Shown one piece after another: positions 12,700 to 27,028 of a DNA stretch of 64,000 nucleotides. The notes beneath the pieces are model-generated. The model was not told the DNA's origin, did no database searches, and was given only the letters and a program-made list of their open reading frames with translations. The position numbers and the translations under genes are program-made. The stretch comes from Drosophila pseudoobscura. Lineage: Eukaryota > Arthropoda > Insecta > Diptera > Drosophilidae. The DNA lies in contig NC_046680.1 of the NCBI RefSeq assembly GCF_009870125.1, forward strand, positions 13,039,501 to 13,103,500, in the 5' to 3' direction. How positions within the stretch are numbered: position 1 is the stretch's first letter; each line of letters begins with the position of its first letter.

Positions 12700-13123
12700 G
12701 TTGCGGGTGGGGGTGGGCGCCCCTGCGTTGGGTCTCCGTCTCCTCAATGGGTTGGCGCTCTCTCTGGCTGCTGCTGCTGGTGTCGTCGCTGTAGCTGTGG
12801 CACTTGATTGCGACAATTTGCATCCTCCTCGACGCGTTGACGTTGACGTTCTCGTTGACACGTTGATCGGTTTGTCCTCGAGCCGTGCCTTTGACTGCTC
12901 CTGCTGCTGCCCGTCATCTAGCTGAGGAATGGTGTCTAGATGATGTCCAGGTGGGGCGCCACTGTCACCGTCGGCAGCGTCGCATCTCCTCCTCGTGTTG
13001 CAGTGTTTCCCTTCTATCTATGGCAGTTTACCTCTTGCTTTTTTCGTATTTTTTTTCGTCAATTGCCTTTTCAATGGAGCAGTCCTTTTGTGTGTCACGA
13101 TGGCTTCACAAGTGGCGCTTACC
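12700..13123 (-). other. Probable 5' UTR of the membrane-protein gene
   Basis: A minus-strand donor (GTAAGC just below 13123) preceded by CAGCCGCTGCCG suggests a non-coding first exon ending at 13123. An acceptor such as CTCAG near 12920 would join it to the coding exon. The frame open to 12861 is Thr/Ala/Arg low complexity without a good start context. Confidence 0.35.
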
Positions 13124-16100
13124 GGCAGCGGCTGCAACACGGCACCTGGAACCTGCAACAACGGCAACATGATATTAGATTCACCAATTCAACGACTCAA
13201 TAGACAATCATCCCATCCAATACCCATCCCATACCATCCCATGCCACTCTTCCACAGCCACCTTCCATCCCATCAATAGTCAAGGCCGCACAACTGGCGC
13301 AACCGACGAGGCGAGGGGCGTGGGGCGAGGAAAGTTTGCCAATAGTTTATGCTCACTTCTCTGTCTCTGGTTCTGTCTCTGGCTCCTGGTTCGGGCTCGC
13401 GCCTGCCTCCATTATTCATGAGTGTAACAGATTTCTACTTGTTGCACGCACACCCCTCGCCCACGCACACACATAGAGGGAGGCAGAAGCACTCCCCCGC
13501 ACACACAGTCATACAATATGTACGCATAAAAGCCATTCTCCGTTGAGTGCCGTGCCTCAGTGCTGTCCGACTTTTCTTGGCATTTTTCCAGCAGATTTTT
13601 GCTGGAAAATTCATATTTAAGGCATTGAAATTCTTCCCCATGAGATCTAAACGTGTTTTAAATTACTTTTTATCTGATTCTTAACATAAGATTTTTTTTT
13701 TTTTTTTTACATATCATGTAATCATGTCTGAAACTACTTCGAATTCCACTATCCTTCAAACTTGAATCAAATGGCTATCGAGCAGACACTAAATATTCAC
13801 CAAACACAAATCAAAGCGATGTAAAATGATGAATTTAAGTAAATTTAAATATTTTCTGAGCGAAAAAGGGGTCGGACTGCCAGCGGGGGGCAGTGGTAGT
13901 ATCAATAACGAAGCCGAAGCTGAAACTGGGCTTACTACCACCACTCTCCCAGTGTGTGTGTGTCTGTCTGTGTCTGTGTATTCTGGTGCTGAGGGCCTAG
14001 GGAGAACGTGTGCCGGCGACAGGTCGCGGTCTCCCTTATGGCCTCCATTGCGCTTTCTACAGCTCTTCATACGCGATATGTAGTACCTCCATACATACAT
14101 ATATCTACGTAGATTCCGAATAAAAACCTACAATGGAAATGGATATTGTTTTCATTTCCGCAGTTCATAGTCACAGCCAGAGCCCGTAACCGTTGTCGTC
14201 GCCATTGGATGGTGTGCCGTAAACGTTGTCGTTGTCGTGCCCGATGTTGCAGGCGCAGTCATGTTCATGAATTTCATGCAAATGACACACAAAAGGGTCG
14301 TGACAATGGGTGCCGGTGCTGCCATCAACAGTAGCAAAGGAGAGAGATGATTAAATGGAAAATATGAACAAATAAAAATAGCAAAGAATATGTCCAAGGC
14401 GGGGCCTCGTGGCGTGTCGCCCCTCTAAATACCATGTGGCACGGGCTAATTAAATGATATGGCTGAATAATGTAAAAACTTTTGAAGTCGCCAGTTTTGC
14501 ATAAATTTCAGTTAACAGTATTAACGGCCCAAGTTCCAGCCGCAGGCCCATCCTCCGAAGGACTCCTCCATTCCGACCCTCCTCACACGCACATCTGCAC
14601 ACAGAACGAACACAGAGAGAAATACACGAGCGGAAATCTAATATTCATAGTTGATCCCATTTGGGGGGATGGGTGGGTTGAGGTTTAGCCAATTTACAGC
14701 TTTAAGCTGTAAGCAATTTTCTAGCCAGAGAGCAATCTGGGCCGATTGAAACTGAAGACAAGAGTGGTGTGTGTTTGTTGACAGAGCAAATTCTTGTAAT
14801 AATAATAATTTTTGAAAAGCGGATGCCATAAGCGTCTTATCTCTACTCCGAACAGAGCATCAGGCGCCCCAGCAATCTCTAGACAAGCGAAAGAGCGGAG
14901 AAAGGCAGAAGGAGAAAGGTCATACACGCATAAATTCACACAAACATTAGTCCAAGGGGTATTGTAAATGTATTTAAGGTCAGGCATTCCCAGAATATGA
15001 TATTCCCGATGATATTTGTACATTTTTAATCAAAGTTACCGAAACAGAGACTGAGGTGCGCTCACCTTGATTAAATACACCTTGCCGGCAGCCAGGGCCG
15101 TGCTACTCTCTCAGCCAATCCCAAAATAAATCATTCGAGGACATAAAGAGAAGCCAGGCAAAAATTATAACTGTTGCTGCTGCTGCTGCTGCCGCCGCCG
15201 CAGCCGCAAATGTAAATAATAGTTAACAGCGGCAACAGCTGTCGTTTCTCTGCTGCCGTCAACTGAGGCGGCAGCGACAGAGAACCAATGCTCAACAGTT
15301 GTGCAGAAGCAGAGGCAGAGAGCGCAACAGAGAGACTGAGAGAGAGAGCTGCGCATATTCTGTTAACATAGGCCTATCTACCCCGTTAAGCTGCATGTTA
15401 ATGTTACTGCTGCTGCTTGTTGCTTACTGTAAACATGTTATCTCGTGTCTGTGTGCCTTTTTCTCATTCTGTGTGTTTGTGTGTGTGCGTGGTTCGGGGG
15501 AACTTTTCAGCCAAGTAGTTGACAGTTTTTTCTCCATTAAACTTATGCGATTGTATTTTGTAGTTTTTGCGAGTCCTCGTAGTTTTCCCTCTAAACTTAT
15601 AGTGGTGTTTCTCCTGGTGTCAATGACAGGCAGAACAGATGTCTCGTAATTGGGGGGATGCTATTTGGCTAATGGCTTTAAAACTTTATCAGGCACATCC
15701 TTTTGTTTAATTTATACCATGAAAATATGTAATGTATGTATGGTATGCAGAAATATATCCTTTAGATAAGATTTCAAGGTTGAACTTCATTTAGAACTAT
15801 GTCATTTAACATTCCGGACATGCAATAACAGCTACAAAGTTATCGCTATATCCCGGACACCCATGTCGTAGACGTGATAATAAAGCACAAAATTCCGCAT
15901 CCGCCGCGCTGGCCAGGCCGCGTTTTCATGCCACATTCAGAACGGTGCCACAGTCCACACAGTATTCCCCCCATAAATATGTACATACATATATAATTGT
16001 TAATAATTTCGCAGTACAATTACCCGCGCTCAAATCAAGAATGGAATCGTAAATGCAAATGCCCCGGGCTGCAGTCAGAGACGGAGCTGGAGAGGGGGAA

Positions 16101-19100
16101 AGGCGGAGAGGCGGCGAGGAGAACTGGATTCGGCGGCACATTCGGGGCGGCGAGTGCTTGAATTTAATCAACTTTCCGTTGGTCGACACCAGCTTCCACA
16201 CCGACACCGACACCGACACAGATGCCCAATGCTTTCGGCCTGGGAGGGGGGAAAGGGGGCTGTTCAATTATTGACGCCCCCACTCGCTGTTGCCGCTGTC
16301 CTTCGCAGATGCTCGTATGTATGTTTGTATGCTGGCCCACAAAATAAAAGGCAGAGCAACATAACAACAGACCAAACCCGAACACACACACAAAAGCCGG
16401 AGTGGCAAATAAAACATGCACATGGCTTAAAGCACATGACACCGAAACGAGAGCTGGTCCGAAAGCTGAAAACCGAGAAGTGTTCCTTTTTTTGCTCCGC
16501 TCCACAGTTCCGTGTCTCATTTGGCAGTGGCACGACCTTTGAAATTAGAGTTCTGAAATGTTGTTTTTTTCCTTGTAGAGTTTGTCCATCGGTGTGTATA
16601 AGAACGACACACATTCAAATGAGTCCTTGGCCGCAACGAGCTCTGCTGTGGGCCTGCTCCTGCTCCCTGCCTCTCGGCTGTACGCGACCTCAGAAAAGTG
16701 CAGCAAAGACAGCAACAGAAGGAGCACCGTGGCATCCGAACAGCCCAGCAGTCCAGCAGCCCAGCAGCCATCAACGTGTCAGATAATTAGTGAAAACTGT
16801 CTGTGAAGAAATGTCTGTCTGTCGCCAGGTCCAAGGGTCGGCACCAACATCTGCATTCACAGCCACATACCACATCCCACGTCCCACGTCCAGTGGCACT
16901 GCCACGCTGTGTAAACCGAAGCCATGCACAATGGGTGGCAGTAGCAAACGAATCTGGTCATCTCTTCATATCGATAATTCATCAATAACTATATTTTTGC
17001 AGGCCTAGACTATCTTTTGAAAGAACGATTTTCCTTGCCGTTCTTTCTTTTCTAACAGAACAAATTTTAAGCACTCATTGTATGCTGCGATCCCATGGTG
17101 CGACATACTGTGCCTTTGGCCCAGATGAGACGCCGTCTGAAATGCAGGATGACAGTTTGACGACACACACATACCATACCCGTACCATACCCATACGCAT
17201 GCATATTCAGGACCCTGCCTGCGCATCGGTGTTTTTCTGGCGTGTGTGTGAGTGTGCTGTGGCATGCAGTTGTTACTACTGGTACAACCGTGCTACAACT
17301 GTGCTGCCGTTGTCGCTGTCGCTGTCGCTGTCGTTGCTGCTGCCTCGTGTGCATGCTGTGGCTCAAGTTCAAATATGAGCTGTCTGCTGGCTGGCGAGGG
17401 ATCTCCTCGGGCGTCTGCCCATCGTACTCGTACTCGCACCACGCCACAACAGCCATCGGTTGGCCTTGAACTTTGACCCAACACGAATTGGATCAATTTC
17501 GGATCATTGGCGGAGTGAGTTATGCGAATGGCCCCCATGGGGGACCGAGTCGCACGCGGTTTTGTTTATTTATCAAAGTCGCCAGCTCGTATTTATGGAC
17601 TTTTCACAATCGGATCAGCAGGCACATCAATCAGTCTGTTCTGTGATTCCCCTCCATGCACCACATCCCTTCCCTGGCCTCATCAATAGCTGCCTATTCT
17701 AGCCTGGTTCTGCGGCACAAATCAAACTATCAAATGGTTCGGGTGTTGTTTTTTCTTTTTGGTTTCGAAGGTTCGATATAAACATGGTGTCTGGGACTAA
17801 ATATTTACACGTCGCTTGGTATTTGTTTGCCGCTTCGCCTTGTGGCTAGCTGGCCTCTACTGCCGTTCCCTGCCGCCGGTTTTCTTCTTCTTTTGTTCTG
17901 ACCCATTCAATACCAATTCCAATTCCAGTTCGAACCGCATGGATTCGATTCGATTCGACTGTGTTCATGCGTTTGGCATTTTTATGAATGGCCGTCGGGT
18001 GTGCCATTGTCTAGGCAGCCTCAAAACAACAACAATCAAAAGCAATTAAATACCTTTAACTTTTCCGGTTAATTTTGTTGTTTAATTTACTCGCTGTCGT
18101 ACTCGCACCAGATACGTGCACATAGCAAATACTTCTGTATACAAACAACAGGCGAACAGGATAGGGTGACGGGAGAAGGTGACGGGAGAGGGTGAGCAGG
18201 AAGCAGTGGAGTGGGTGAAATCAGGCGGGGAAATATTGCGTATACGCATGGAGGCACACATAATTGGGATCCCAGTGGCAGTAACAGAATCGGAGGCATG
18301 TCCTTGCCCAGTGAAAGGGAAAGGTCAGCAGAGAGAGCTACACAGAGAGAGAGAGAGGCAAGAAATGAGAATCGTTTCCATTAATTTCCAATGAAAGTCA
18401 TGAGTGCCTTCGATTTCCGATACTCTTCAAAACTTTTCGGGCATCACGATGATTCAATATTGGCCATTGTTGGGAAGTTGGAAGACACAGATACATTTCA
18501 TTAGCATACCATAGACGGACTTTTGAATGCTCCTCAGATATTCATAGAACATTCATTAGGTGCCTGTTAAAGTGTCTGAAAATTCTCCAAATAGTGGGAA
18601 ATACGGCTTAAATATTCCTGTGCCACAAAAAACAACACTACGCAAAACAAACCTCAACAAATGGTGCACCTCAAATCCTATGCCACTTCATAGCAACAAC
18701 ATGCCCATCGTGCCCCAGGCCGTCCCACTTCTCCGACTAAACAATTCTGGGTAAATAAATTACACAATAATTTTTATTGCATCTACAAGAGCAACACACT
18801 TTCGCTACGTAGCGGGGAAAATGCCTGACTGTGCAATATTTACTATATATTGTTGTTTTTGTTGCTTTAAAGTGTTTCTGTTGGCGCTGCTCGGACGTTG
18901 GGTACAGTCATGGTGTTGGTGTTGGTGTTGGTAATGGCGCCGCATTTGTTCACGCAGGAGTACAGTCAGAGAAGGGCCTGGGGGGCCTGGGGGGCCAGGG
19001 ATGCAGGCCGGTAGGGCGGCCGGTAGCGTGTGGCAGGGTGGCAGCACTCAAATGACAATCGATTTGCGAACGCAAAGAGCGTAAATACAAATCAAATATG

Positions 19101-20169
19101 CATTACACAATTGGCCTCCTGGTCGGCTACGCTCCAGCTCCTGCTCCTGCTCCTGACCGGGCACTGGTCTCCTTTCGGTCTACTGGAGTGCACAGGCCTT
19201 GGCCCCTCAGTGGAAAACAGCTGAACTTTTCCTTCAGTTCGCTTAGCCCAGAGAAAGTTACTCCCTTGTGTTTCTGCTTGGTTCTCTTACTTATTAGCCC
19301 CAAAAAATTGTGTTGTAATGGCTAACATCGTTTTTGACTTGGCTAAAAACACGAGGAACAAGGGCAACACGAGGAGGAAGAACATCTAGGAGCGGAAAGA
19401 CGCCAACATCTGGTGTGGAAAGTTTCTCACGCATTTTTAGTAGAATTTAATTGCTGGCGTTTAGCGGCGGACACGGCCAGAGGCAGTGCCATGTGGCAGA
19501 TGGTGGCAGGAGGGAAGCTTATGTATGTGTGTGTGTGGCTTCCCATCCGTTATGCTATTAATTAGAGCGCTCGCACACGCTCTCACCGATACAGATACTG
19601 AGACAGAGATACAGGGGCACAGACACACTCACACCACACACCCACATACCCACGCGAGACTCGCAAATTTATGGCTTTTTATCGCTGCAACAAGTTTATC
19701 TCGTCTTCCTGCTAACGGACGCTCATTACGACCCCAAAATGAATCCATGGAGGAGACGATGACGCCCCCCACTTTGTTGTCGGCTGCTGACTGCGCACAA
19801 AATATTCACTCAGCCGAGAGTAAACAACATTCTTCTTCATCTTCTTCTTCGTTTTTTTTTTGGCCAGATTGTGGGGTGGAGACATGTAGGTTTTGGCCAG
19901 GTTTTGGGGACGAGCTACCAGTTAACATTCGAGGGATAAAATACCAGCCACTAATTGAGAGCACAATGAAGGACACTGACTCTCAGGGGGTGCATTTTCC
20001 AAGGAATATGCATTATTCAATTTAAATTCATTTCTGGACTGCAATTTTATCGCATTTGCTGTTTGGCATTTTATTGTTCATTGGAATTTACATTAAAATT
20101 CAAGGGAAAATATTTGTTCTTGGCTTGATGGAACAGGATATTGCGCTCTAATAAATTGTATATATAATC

Positions 20170-20410
20170 TTTAACACTCAAAAAGAGTATAGAGATTTGT
20201 GGGGAAAGTGGATGAGTGTATCGGCCAGAAGGAAGCCTTTCTGACCCGAGCCACGTCTGTCTGTCGGACTGACCATCCGACCGACTTGTGGCCTGGTTTT
20301 CAGAGACTATAGGATCTAGAGCAACGAAATTTCGCATCCACACTCCTTTGATAATCCATCCACAATTCTGAAGATACGAATAAACCAAAAACGCAGCCAG
20401 CTGCGACTCC
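20170..20410. mobile_element. Probable degenerate transposable-element fragment
   Basis: The stretch with GTCTGTCTGTCGG, ACCATCCGACCGAC, GAGACTATAGGATCTAGAGC and AACGAAATTTCGCATCCA resembles a dispersed-repeat signature I recall from many Drosophila genomes (a 'GTCTGTCCGTCTGTC ... CTATAAGAGATAGAGCAACC ... GGCATCCA' type sequence). It has no coding capacity here and no terminal repeats I can define. The call rests on remembered similarity; a genome self-search would settle it. Confidence 0.4.
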
Positions 20411-21370
20411 CAACGTTCGCCCTCTTTTTTAGTAATTTCATAATTCCTTTCGCAATTCCATTTGCGGGAATTACAATTCTAATCGATTCTTTGTTCATCC
20501 AACAATTTGTATACCTTCGGCATGGGTATTATGATTTTGAACAGATGTTTGCCTCATTTCTAGATGTTTCTTGTTCAAAGAAAAGTGTCGGTAAAATGGA
20601 GAAAGAGAGAGAGAGGGAGTGACACTGTTGCTACCGTGTGGTTTTTGATATTTCCTTGAGAATGAGAGACACAGGGAAAGAGGGACATCCCTTCTGCAAT
20701 GGAAATTATTACCTAATTCAGTTTTCCAATTGATTGAATTCATGTTGGCCTCCGCTCTAATTTACGACATGTTGACATGTGAAAAAAGACAAATGGGAAT
20801 TCGCATTTCAGGTGAGAGCGAATCTGACACTTTTTCAGTGGAAATTAATGATGTTGTGGCCAACTCTGCTCGAAGGCAATCACAAATGCGTATCGAAGGG
20901 AAAGGAAAGGGAAATATCGATTAGGGTTTCGTGCAGAGGCTGGTAGCCCCAATTGCTGGCCAATGCAGAAGTGAACCCAATGAAAATCCAATTTCTGTGT
21001 TTCACATTCGCGCTTTCACTTTCCACCGCTCCTTGCCCTTGCCTGCCTCTGTTTAAACTTTAAAGTGGCCATTTATTAGGGAGAGCCACATGCCAAGGGC
21101 CACAAATCTCACGCGAGAATCGCATGAACATTTACATCTGTATATGCATGTGTACATATGGTGTACGTAATGTGTGAAAGCGACACAAGTAATCTACATG
21201 TGTGTGTGGCCAAAATGAGGAAAAGTCAGAGCATTGGTTACCCCTTGGCTAACCCCAAGCCAGGGGAGGGTGCCGCTTATCCTTGAGATATAAACTGACA
21301 TTCAAGCAACAACTCGGGCGTATGCATAGCACTCACACTCACATACACACTACACACTGGCACAAAGGGG

Positions 21371-21405
21371 AAACACAAACACAAACACAAACACAAACAC
21401 AAACA
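21371..21405. repeat. (CAAACA) hexanucleotide array
   Basis: Five to six near-perfect hexamer units in the gene desert. Confidence 0.95.
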
Positions 21406-24400
21406 TGGTGCAACCTTGCAGCATGCGTTTCCCATCAGAGACATTTCACTACACACCTCTTTGCCCAGTTTTGCACGCTGCCATGTATATTTTTCAGTCA
21501 ATTGCATTGACTAGAGATGGCTTAAACGACTATTGAGGGAATAGGGAAGAGAGCTGTCGATGAAGGAAGACCACTAATAATAGAGCAGGGACAGCAGATG
21601 CCAAAGATAGTCTCTACTAAGGCCACAGACATTAACATTCGCGGTAACGAAGGTGTCCTTTCGCTTATGGGACATTTTTCGACTATTAAGAGATAGAAAT
21701 GGAAATGAAAGTTGGCCAATGGTAAACCCGTGTGAGAGTCAAAAACAATGGGCAAATCCCTTTAAATATTATTTTAATCCTGAATTACGCGCCGCAGATT
21801 AGCGTGTGGCGCGTGTGGCAAGGCAAATCAACAGCTAAATCAACACGGCAATCCCCAACTAAACTGTCCGCATTCAAAATGTTGAGCAATTAAATTAAAT
21901 TGCATTTATGCATGTAATACACGCACACAGTCAGAGAGAGAGAGGGAGGGAGAGAGGGCGAGTGAGGGAGAGTAAAAGGGAGGCAAAGGCAAACATGTGT
22001 GTTTTACGAGCACTTGTTTTATCTTGCGTCGTGTGAATGTTATCGCTGCTGGTTGCTGGTTGCTGGTTGCTGCTGCTGCTGCTGCGTTTTTATTGAAATT
22101 AAATTGTTCGTGCTAAATTTCACTGCCACAAATTGTTGGCCAGCATGCGTCTCCTTCTTCCCCTCTGTGCTGCATGTGTGCATGTAGTCCCCCATGTTGC
22201 ATGTTAGTCAATGTCACCTGCCGTCACGTACCCATCCGCTCCCGCTCCCCACACTCGGACACCATTTTGTGGCCTGTTGTGTCTCCGCATATGTGCCACA
22301 CGCCACACGGCGGCAGGTTGGCAGGTAAATATGTGTGAGGAATTCTGTTGGCCACTCTGTCGCTCTGTCTGGCTGTGTATTTGGCCTTTAGAATGCCGAG
22401 AATGAGCAGCAGCATCCACTTTTAAAGAGGCAACTACTTTATGCATATTCATAGCAGGAGGGGAGGCCATTTCAGAGCACCTGAACATGTGCTTGGTGCA
22501 ATTACCTAAACAGCGAATGCTGTCCGGCACTCGAACGGAGCACTTGGAGCGCACTCTTTAAGCCGCAAACACGCAAAGAATACGAGGGACCGCCTTTATG
22601 AATGCCTAATGACATGGAATCCTGACGGGAAGGACAGCCTGGTCGGACACCTATTTCCACTATCGCTCCTGCGGTTGGTTCTGGTTCCTCTTCGCACTTT
22701 GGCGGTCGCGTCAGAGAATTCTTGAGTGCTCTTCCCAGATGAAAGCGTCAAACTGCCTGGATGGCAATGTCCTGCAACTGGGTCATACCTTAAATTGTGT
22801 GTTGCGTTGCGGTAACTTCCGCTGGAGGCCAAAAAACTTCAGAACAAGGCCAGCCCCCCTCGAAGACCAAAGTTTATGAAAAGCGCATTCCTTGCATGCC
22901 TACGGAATTTTATGCTAAGGTATTCTACACTCATTGAAATTTTGCTAAATTTAATAAAATAAAAACTAAGAACATCCCTTTTTCCATTGCCACAAAATTG
23001 TACAAGTTTCCATAAATTCCATAAAGGTCCTACGACCACGATAAAGGCCCCAAAGAAGTGTCGAAGCTCCCATGTTTTCTTTTTCCTTGTTCATTCTTCA
23101 TTTTTGGTATTCATCCAAATACTCTTCCTCTCTCTACCTGTTCGAAATAGCCTTTCTCGATGGCCGGAAATGTTACTCCATTCAAAAAGTCAAAGAAATG
23201 AATATCTATTCCACTCCACTCTTTCCGTATTTGACTTTCATTGTGGAAATTTCCCTTTCCTTTCTGTTGATTTTGTTTAATTAAAATTCTAGTTCGAACA
23301 CATTTTAAACTGCAGTTAAATTCATGTTGATTTAAGCGTTTCTCGGGGTGTTTGCTGTGGCTTTTTGTTTGATTAAATATTTGCTTAAATTGCGGCTACA
23401 TTTTACGCCCTTCCCTCTTTCTTTCTCCGTAAAAGTGGGGCGGGACGGAGGCCTTGAGAGGTTTTCCCCCGTTAATGCTAATTGCATTTTGTCTGCCAGC
23501 CTGCTCGGAGCCAATTGAATTACACACAAAAAAATAGTTGGCAAAGACAAGGGCCGAAGCTGAAGCCGTAGCCGTAGCCGAAGCCGAGGACGAGAGCTAC
23601 TTGTCGGTCGGCTAATTTAATGTGGCACAATTTTCCGCTCATTTTCCGGCTTTTTGTGCAGTTGTCTGGAGAATGCTGCAGTGGGGGGCGCCAAAGATCA
23701 ATGCAGGTCATGCGATTTATTGGCCTGCCGCAATTTGCATTTAATATGCAAGTCCTCCATGATTTATTGACCGATATCCTGTATGGCCTGCATATCCTGC
23801 ATAACCTGCATAAGGTATCAGCATCATCCACTGGCTCTCATCAATTAGGCAGCCGAAATGTGCAGGCAAATCACTGGGAAAATAGAAAATGTCAATGTCG
23901 GCTTAAAAGCACTTTTTAAAAATCGTCATAAGGCCAGAGGGAGACCAGACTAGACCGAAGGTGGGCAAGATCCCGGAATGCTGTTCATATTTCATTTGGC
24001 CCAAAGCCTTGGCAAATCAATGGGAAACTTGCATATTTTCAATCTACATATAATCTGTGGCATGCTGCAGAGGTAGAGGCAGTGCCACTGGCAGTGGCAG
24101 TGGCACATCCCTTTCCTCTGATATATTGCGCTGCGACATATATCGATGATTAAGGAGTCCGTCCGGTGTCCTCCTTTGTTCGTGCGTGAAAGAAGTTCCT
24201 CGCGAGTAGCAGAAAATTCGCATAAGCCGGGTGCCATATACAGATTTATTTCGATATATGTATGTTTCTGTATCGCATATAGGTATGTATGCATGTATAT
24301 GTGTATGTACATATTTATGTATTATTTATCCTGCCAACACAACAATATGTTGCCAAATACATGCCTCAGTGTGGGTGTATGTACATACATATACCGCTCC

Positions 24401-24543
24401 GTATATGCCGCTCCGTTATACATCTGCCGTATTCCCACACACAAAAACCGTCTCCACATTTGAGGAGCATTGCTGCTCGGTCAGGCGCGTTCGCCAGCTT
24501 CAAGGCCCACAAAACAACAGCAGCAGCCGTCAGCCGGAATCAA

Positions 24544-24545
<2 letters not shown>

Positions 24546-24584
<39 letters not shown>
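24546..24584. repeat. (CA)n microsatellite
   Basis: About 19 CA units; a second shorter CA tract follows up to 24600. Confidence 0.95.
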
Positions 24585-24585
<1 letters not shown>

Positions 24586-26994
24586 CACTCACACACACAC
24601 GTAAGTATTTATTTTGGAAGCCCAAATGCTGATGTGCCTATGCACAGATTTTCATAAAGAAAACTTTCAAATGAGTTTCCATTGAAACGCCCTAATGCCA
24701 AATTAAGGCATGCCGCCGCCTGCACCGTTTTGCACCGCCTGCCGTCTGGTGCTGGACCGAAACCATCATCAGGTTTATATGGCAGAAAATGAGACGTCAG
24801 ACATGTCACATGCACACACCCACACCCACTCACAGACACCCCCTAGCACGCAGGAGAAGCCGGAAAATTCCAGCAAAAAAGAACGAACCGACGGACGGAC
24901 GGACGGACCAAGAACGAGCAGCTTATAATGAACGAGCCAACCAGCTTAAGCATCCAATCCATCGGAAAAAGTTTCAAGTTCTTTTTTGTACGAGTATTTT
25001 TTGTTTTTTTGGTGGAAAGTTACCCATACGACATGTTGGCTTCGAGTCACTCGGCAAGTGGTTTTTTCGACTACGAACAGCTATGATGTACACACGAATT
25101 CGTATGCGGAGGAGATTGATGTGCCAGAAAGAGATACCGTAAGCCCCAAAAATGGAGCCCTCCAGAAGGAGTATTCCAAAAGCTGCCCATGACATGTCCA
25201 TCTTCGTCATTCTCCGCACGAATTTCCTCCAAGCATTAAATGAATGGTTAGCCCAGACGAAGTGCCTGTCCCAAACAGGCTTAAACTGGAGCCTAAAGTG
25301 GACTGGAGTCCGGAATAACTCGCTTGACTTTGCTCAATAAGCAAATTAAAAATGCGTGTAATGGCAACTGGGAGAACTCCGATTGAAGTTTTTCCACAAA
25401 GGGGAAGGTACACCCACAAAAGGAAAAATGGGAAAATGAAATCGACCGTATTCGGAATTGCCTTTATTTATTATTTTCATCCTTCTAATTCCTTTTAATC
25501 TCCATTTTGTGTGTGTGTGTGTCGGTGGGTAAATTTATTTTTTATTCTTTCGAGAGACAAATTGGGGCCAAGTGGGTATTCGATAAGTAAATAAGTAAAT
25601 GCGAGTAGTACTTAGCCCCGATCTGAGGTGATTCTTTGTGTAAACACCTTAATCACATTTCACTTCAAAGACCAACAATTGGTCTGCTGCTGTGTTTATG
25701 CTCTGGCCAAACATTTGTTTATCTGCGTGTACATATGTATATCTGTACACGTATACCTATTCGCACCATATATATGCATAAACTAAACTCGTACTGGATT
25801 TTGTTTAAAGTTTTGTGGTAGCAGGATTACTGGTGGCTGTAGCTGACAATTAATTGTGCATTAATTCTAATTAAGTCCATCTTTCAGTTGCCGGTTAATT
25901 CCAGAAGAGGTCCAGCCGGGTTGGGTCCCTTTCGGGGTAAATCTTTCAATTAGCCCCTGAGAGAGTGGCATCAATTTTGTTGTTGGAGATACATCGAATT
26001 GTACTTATCGGGCGACAGTCCGACAGTCTATGCTTATGATTTATCTGAGCTGCCAAAAATCGGACATACTTTGGGGCGCCACCACTCACACAGCCCGACT
26101 CAAACACACACTCACACACACAGACACAGTCTCAGGAACAGGACCGAGATGGGCAGCGGCAACAGCTTCAACTTGTTGACGTTGTCCTCAGCATCCCTGG
26201 CACTCCCCCAAGTGGTGGGTGGAGCAAAAAAAAAACCAAAAAAAGGCATTGGAGCTCAACAAATTGTTGAATGTACATATATACCATCCTTCTCTCTCCT
26301 TCTGACACTCTCACTCTCTCTTTCTCTGTGTGTGTGGGCGAATTTATATTACTTTTTCCCTCCATCGCATTTTACATGGCAGAAAGCAACACAGCGGCCA
26401 GAATGAGAGACTTTCGAGTGTTGGACTAACTGTTTTGCGGCATGACATGCCAGAACCCAAGGTCCAAGGTATATTCATAATAGGGTAAAGGTAGCATAAT
26501 TGGGCTGCCAGCTTCCTCGCATCTCTCTATCGCTCTGAAATCGCAGCTGCCACCGTGTATTCGTTTAAGATGAGGCCGCTGACATACCTTATTATTAGCA
26601 CACCACTTACCAGAGCCTGGTGCTCGACCCCAGTGTGCCTGGTGCTAGGGAGATGGGACCTCCGCTGGAATACAGGGAACGAAACAGCGTGCGTACAGGA
26701 AAAGGAGAGACTGAAAGAATACCGGAACGAAACACGGGCCTGCTGAAACGTTAAAGAGCAAATAAATGTCTCGAGGCAAACAAAACGAAAAAGATGAAGC
26801 AGAGAGGCTGAGAGGCTGAGTCTGGGCTGACGACACGGTCTGAGAGGGGCTAAAAAGAGCCGCAAACTCCATGTACAGACATGCTCATATAAATAAATAC
26901 ATACATACGTTTGCATGGCGGTGCTCAAAGTAAAACATGGCTGTGCCTGTTACCGTTACATTTCGGGTACTACCATAATACTCCGAAAGAGTCA

Positions 26995-27028
26995 GGACGG
27001 GACAGAACGGGACGGGACGGGACGGGAC
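26995..27028. repeat. (GGGAC) pentanucleotide array
   Basis: About six pentamers with one variant unit (AGAAC); G-rich on the plus strand. Confidence 0.9.

Noticed and set aside
12700-12861. N-terminal 54-residue extension of the membrane protein (MSTRTSTSTRR...)
   Set aside because: Low-complexity Thr/Ala/Arg sequence with a weak start; the ATG at 12699 has a better context. Kept only as a possible alternative.
10789-12925. Long plus-strand frames opposite the membrane-protein gene
   Set aside because: They reflect GC-rich third positions of the minus-strand exons; no splice logic supports them.
14152-14397. Minus-strand 81-codon frame with a hydrophobic start and Thr-rich tail (MDIFFAIFICSY...)
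   Set aside because: Codons are mostly ACG/ACA repeats of the kind common in fly intergenic DNA; no promoter, splice site or poly(A) signal fits. Conservation could revive it.
24231-24657. Plus-strand frames with TH/HT repeats
   Set aside because: Encoded by the CA microsatellite; no other support.
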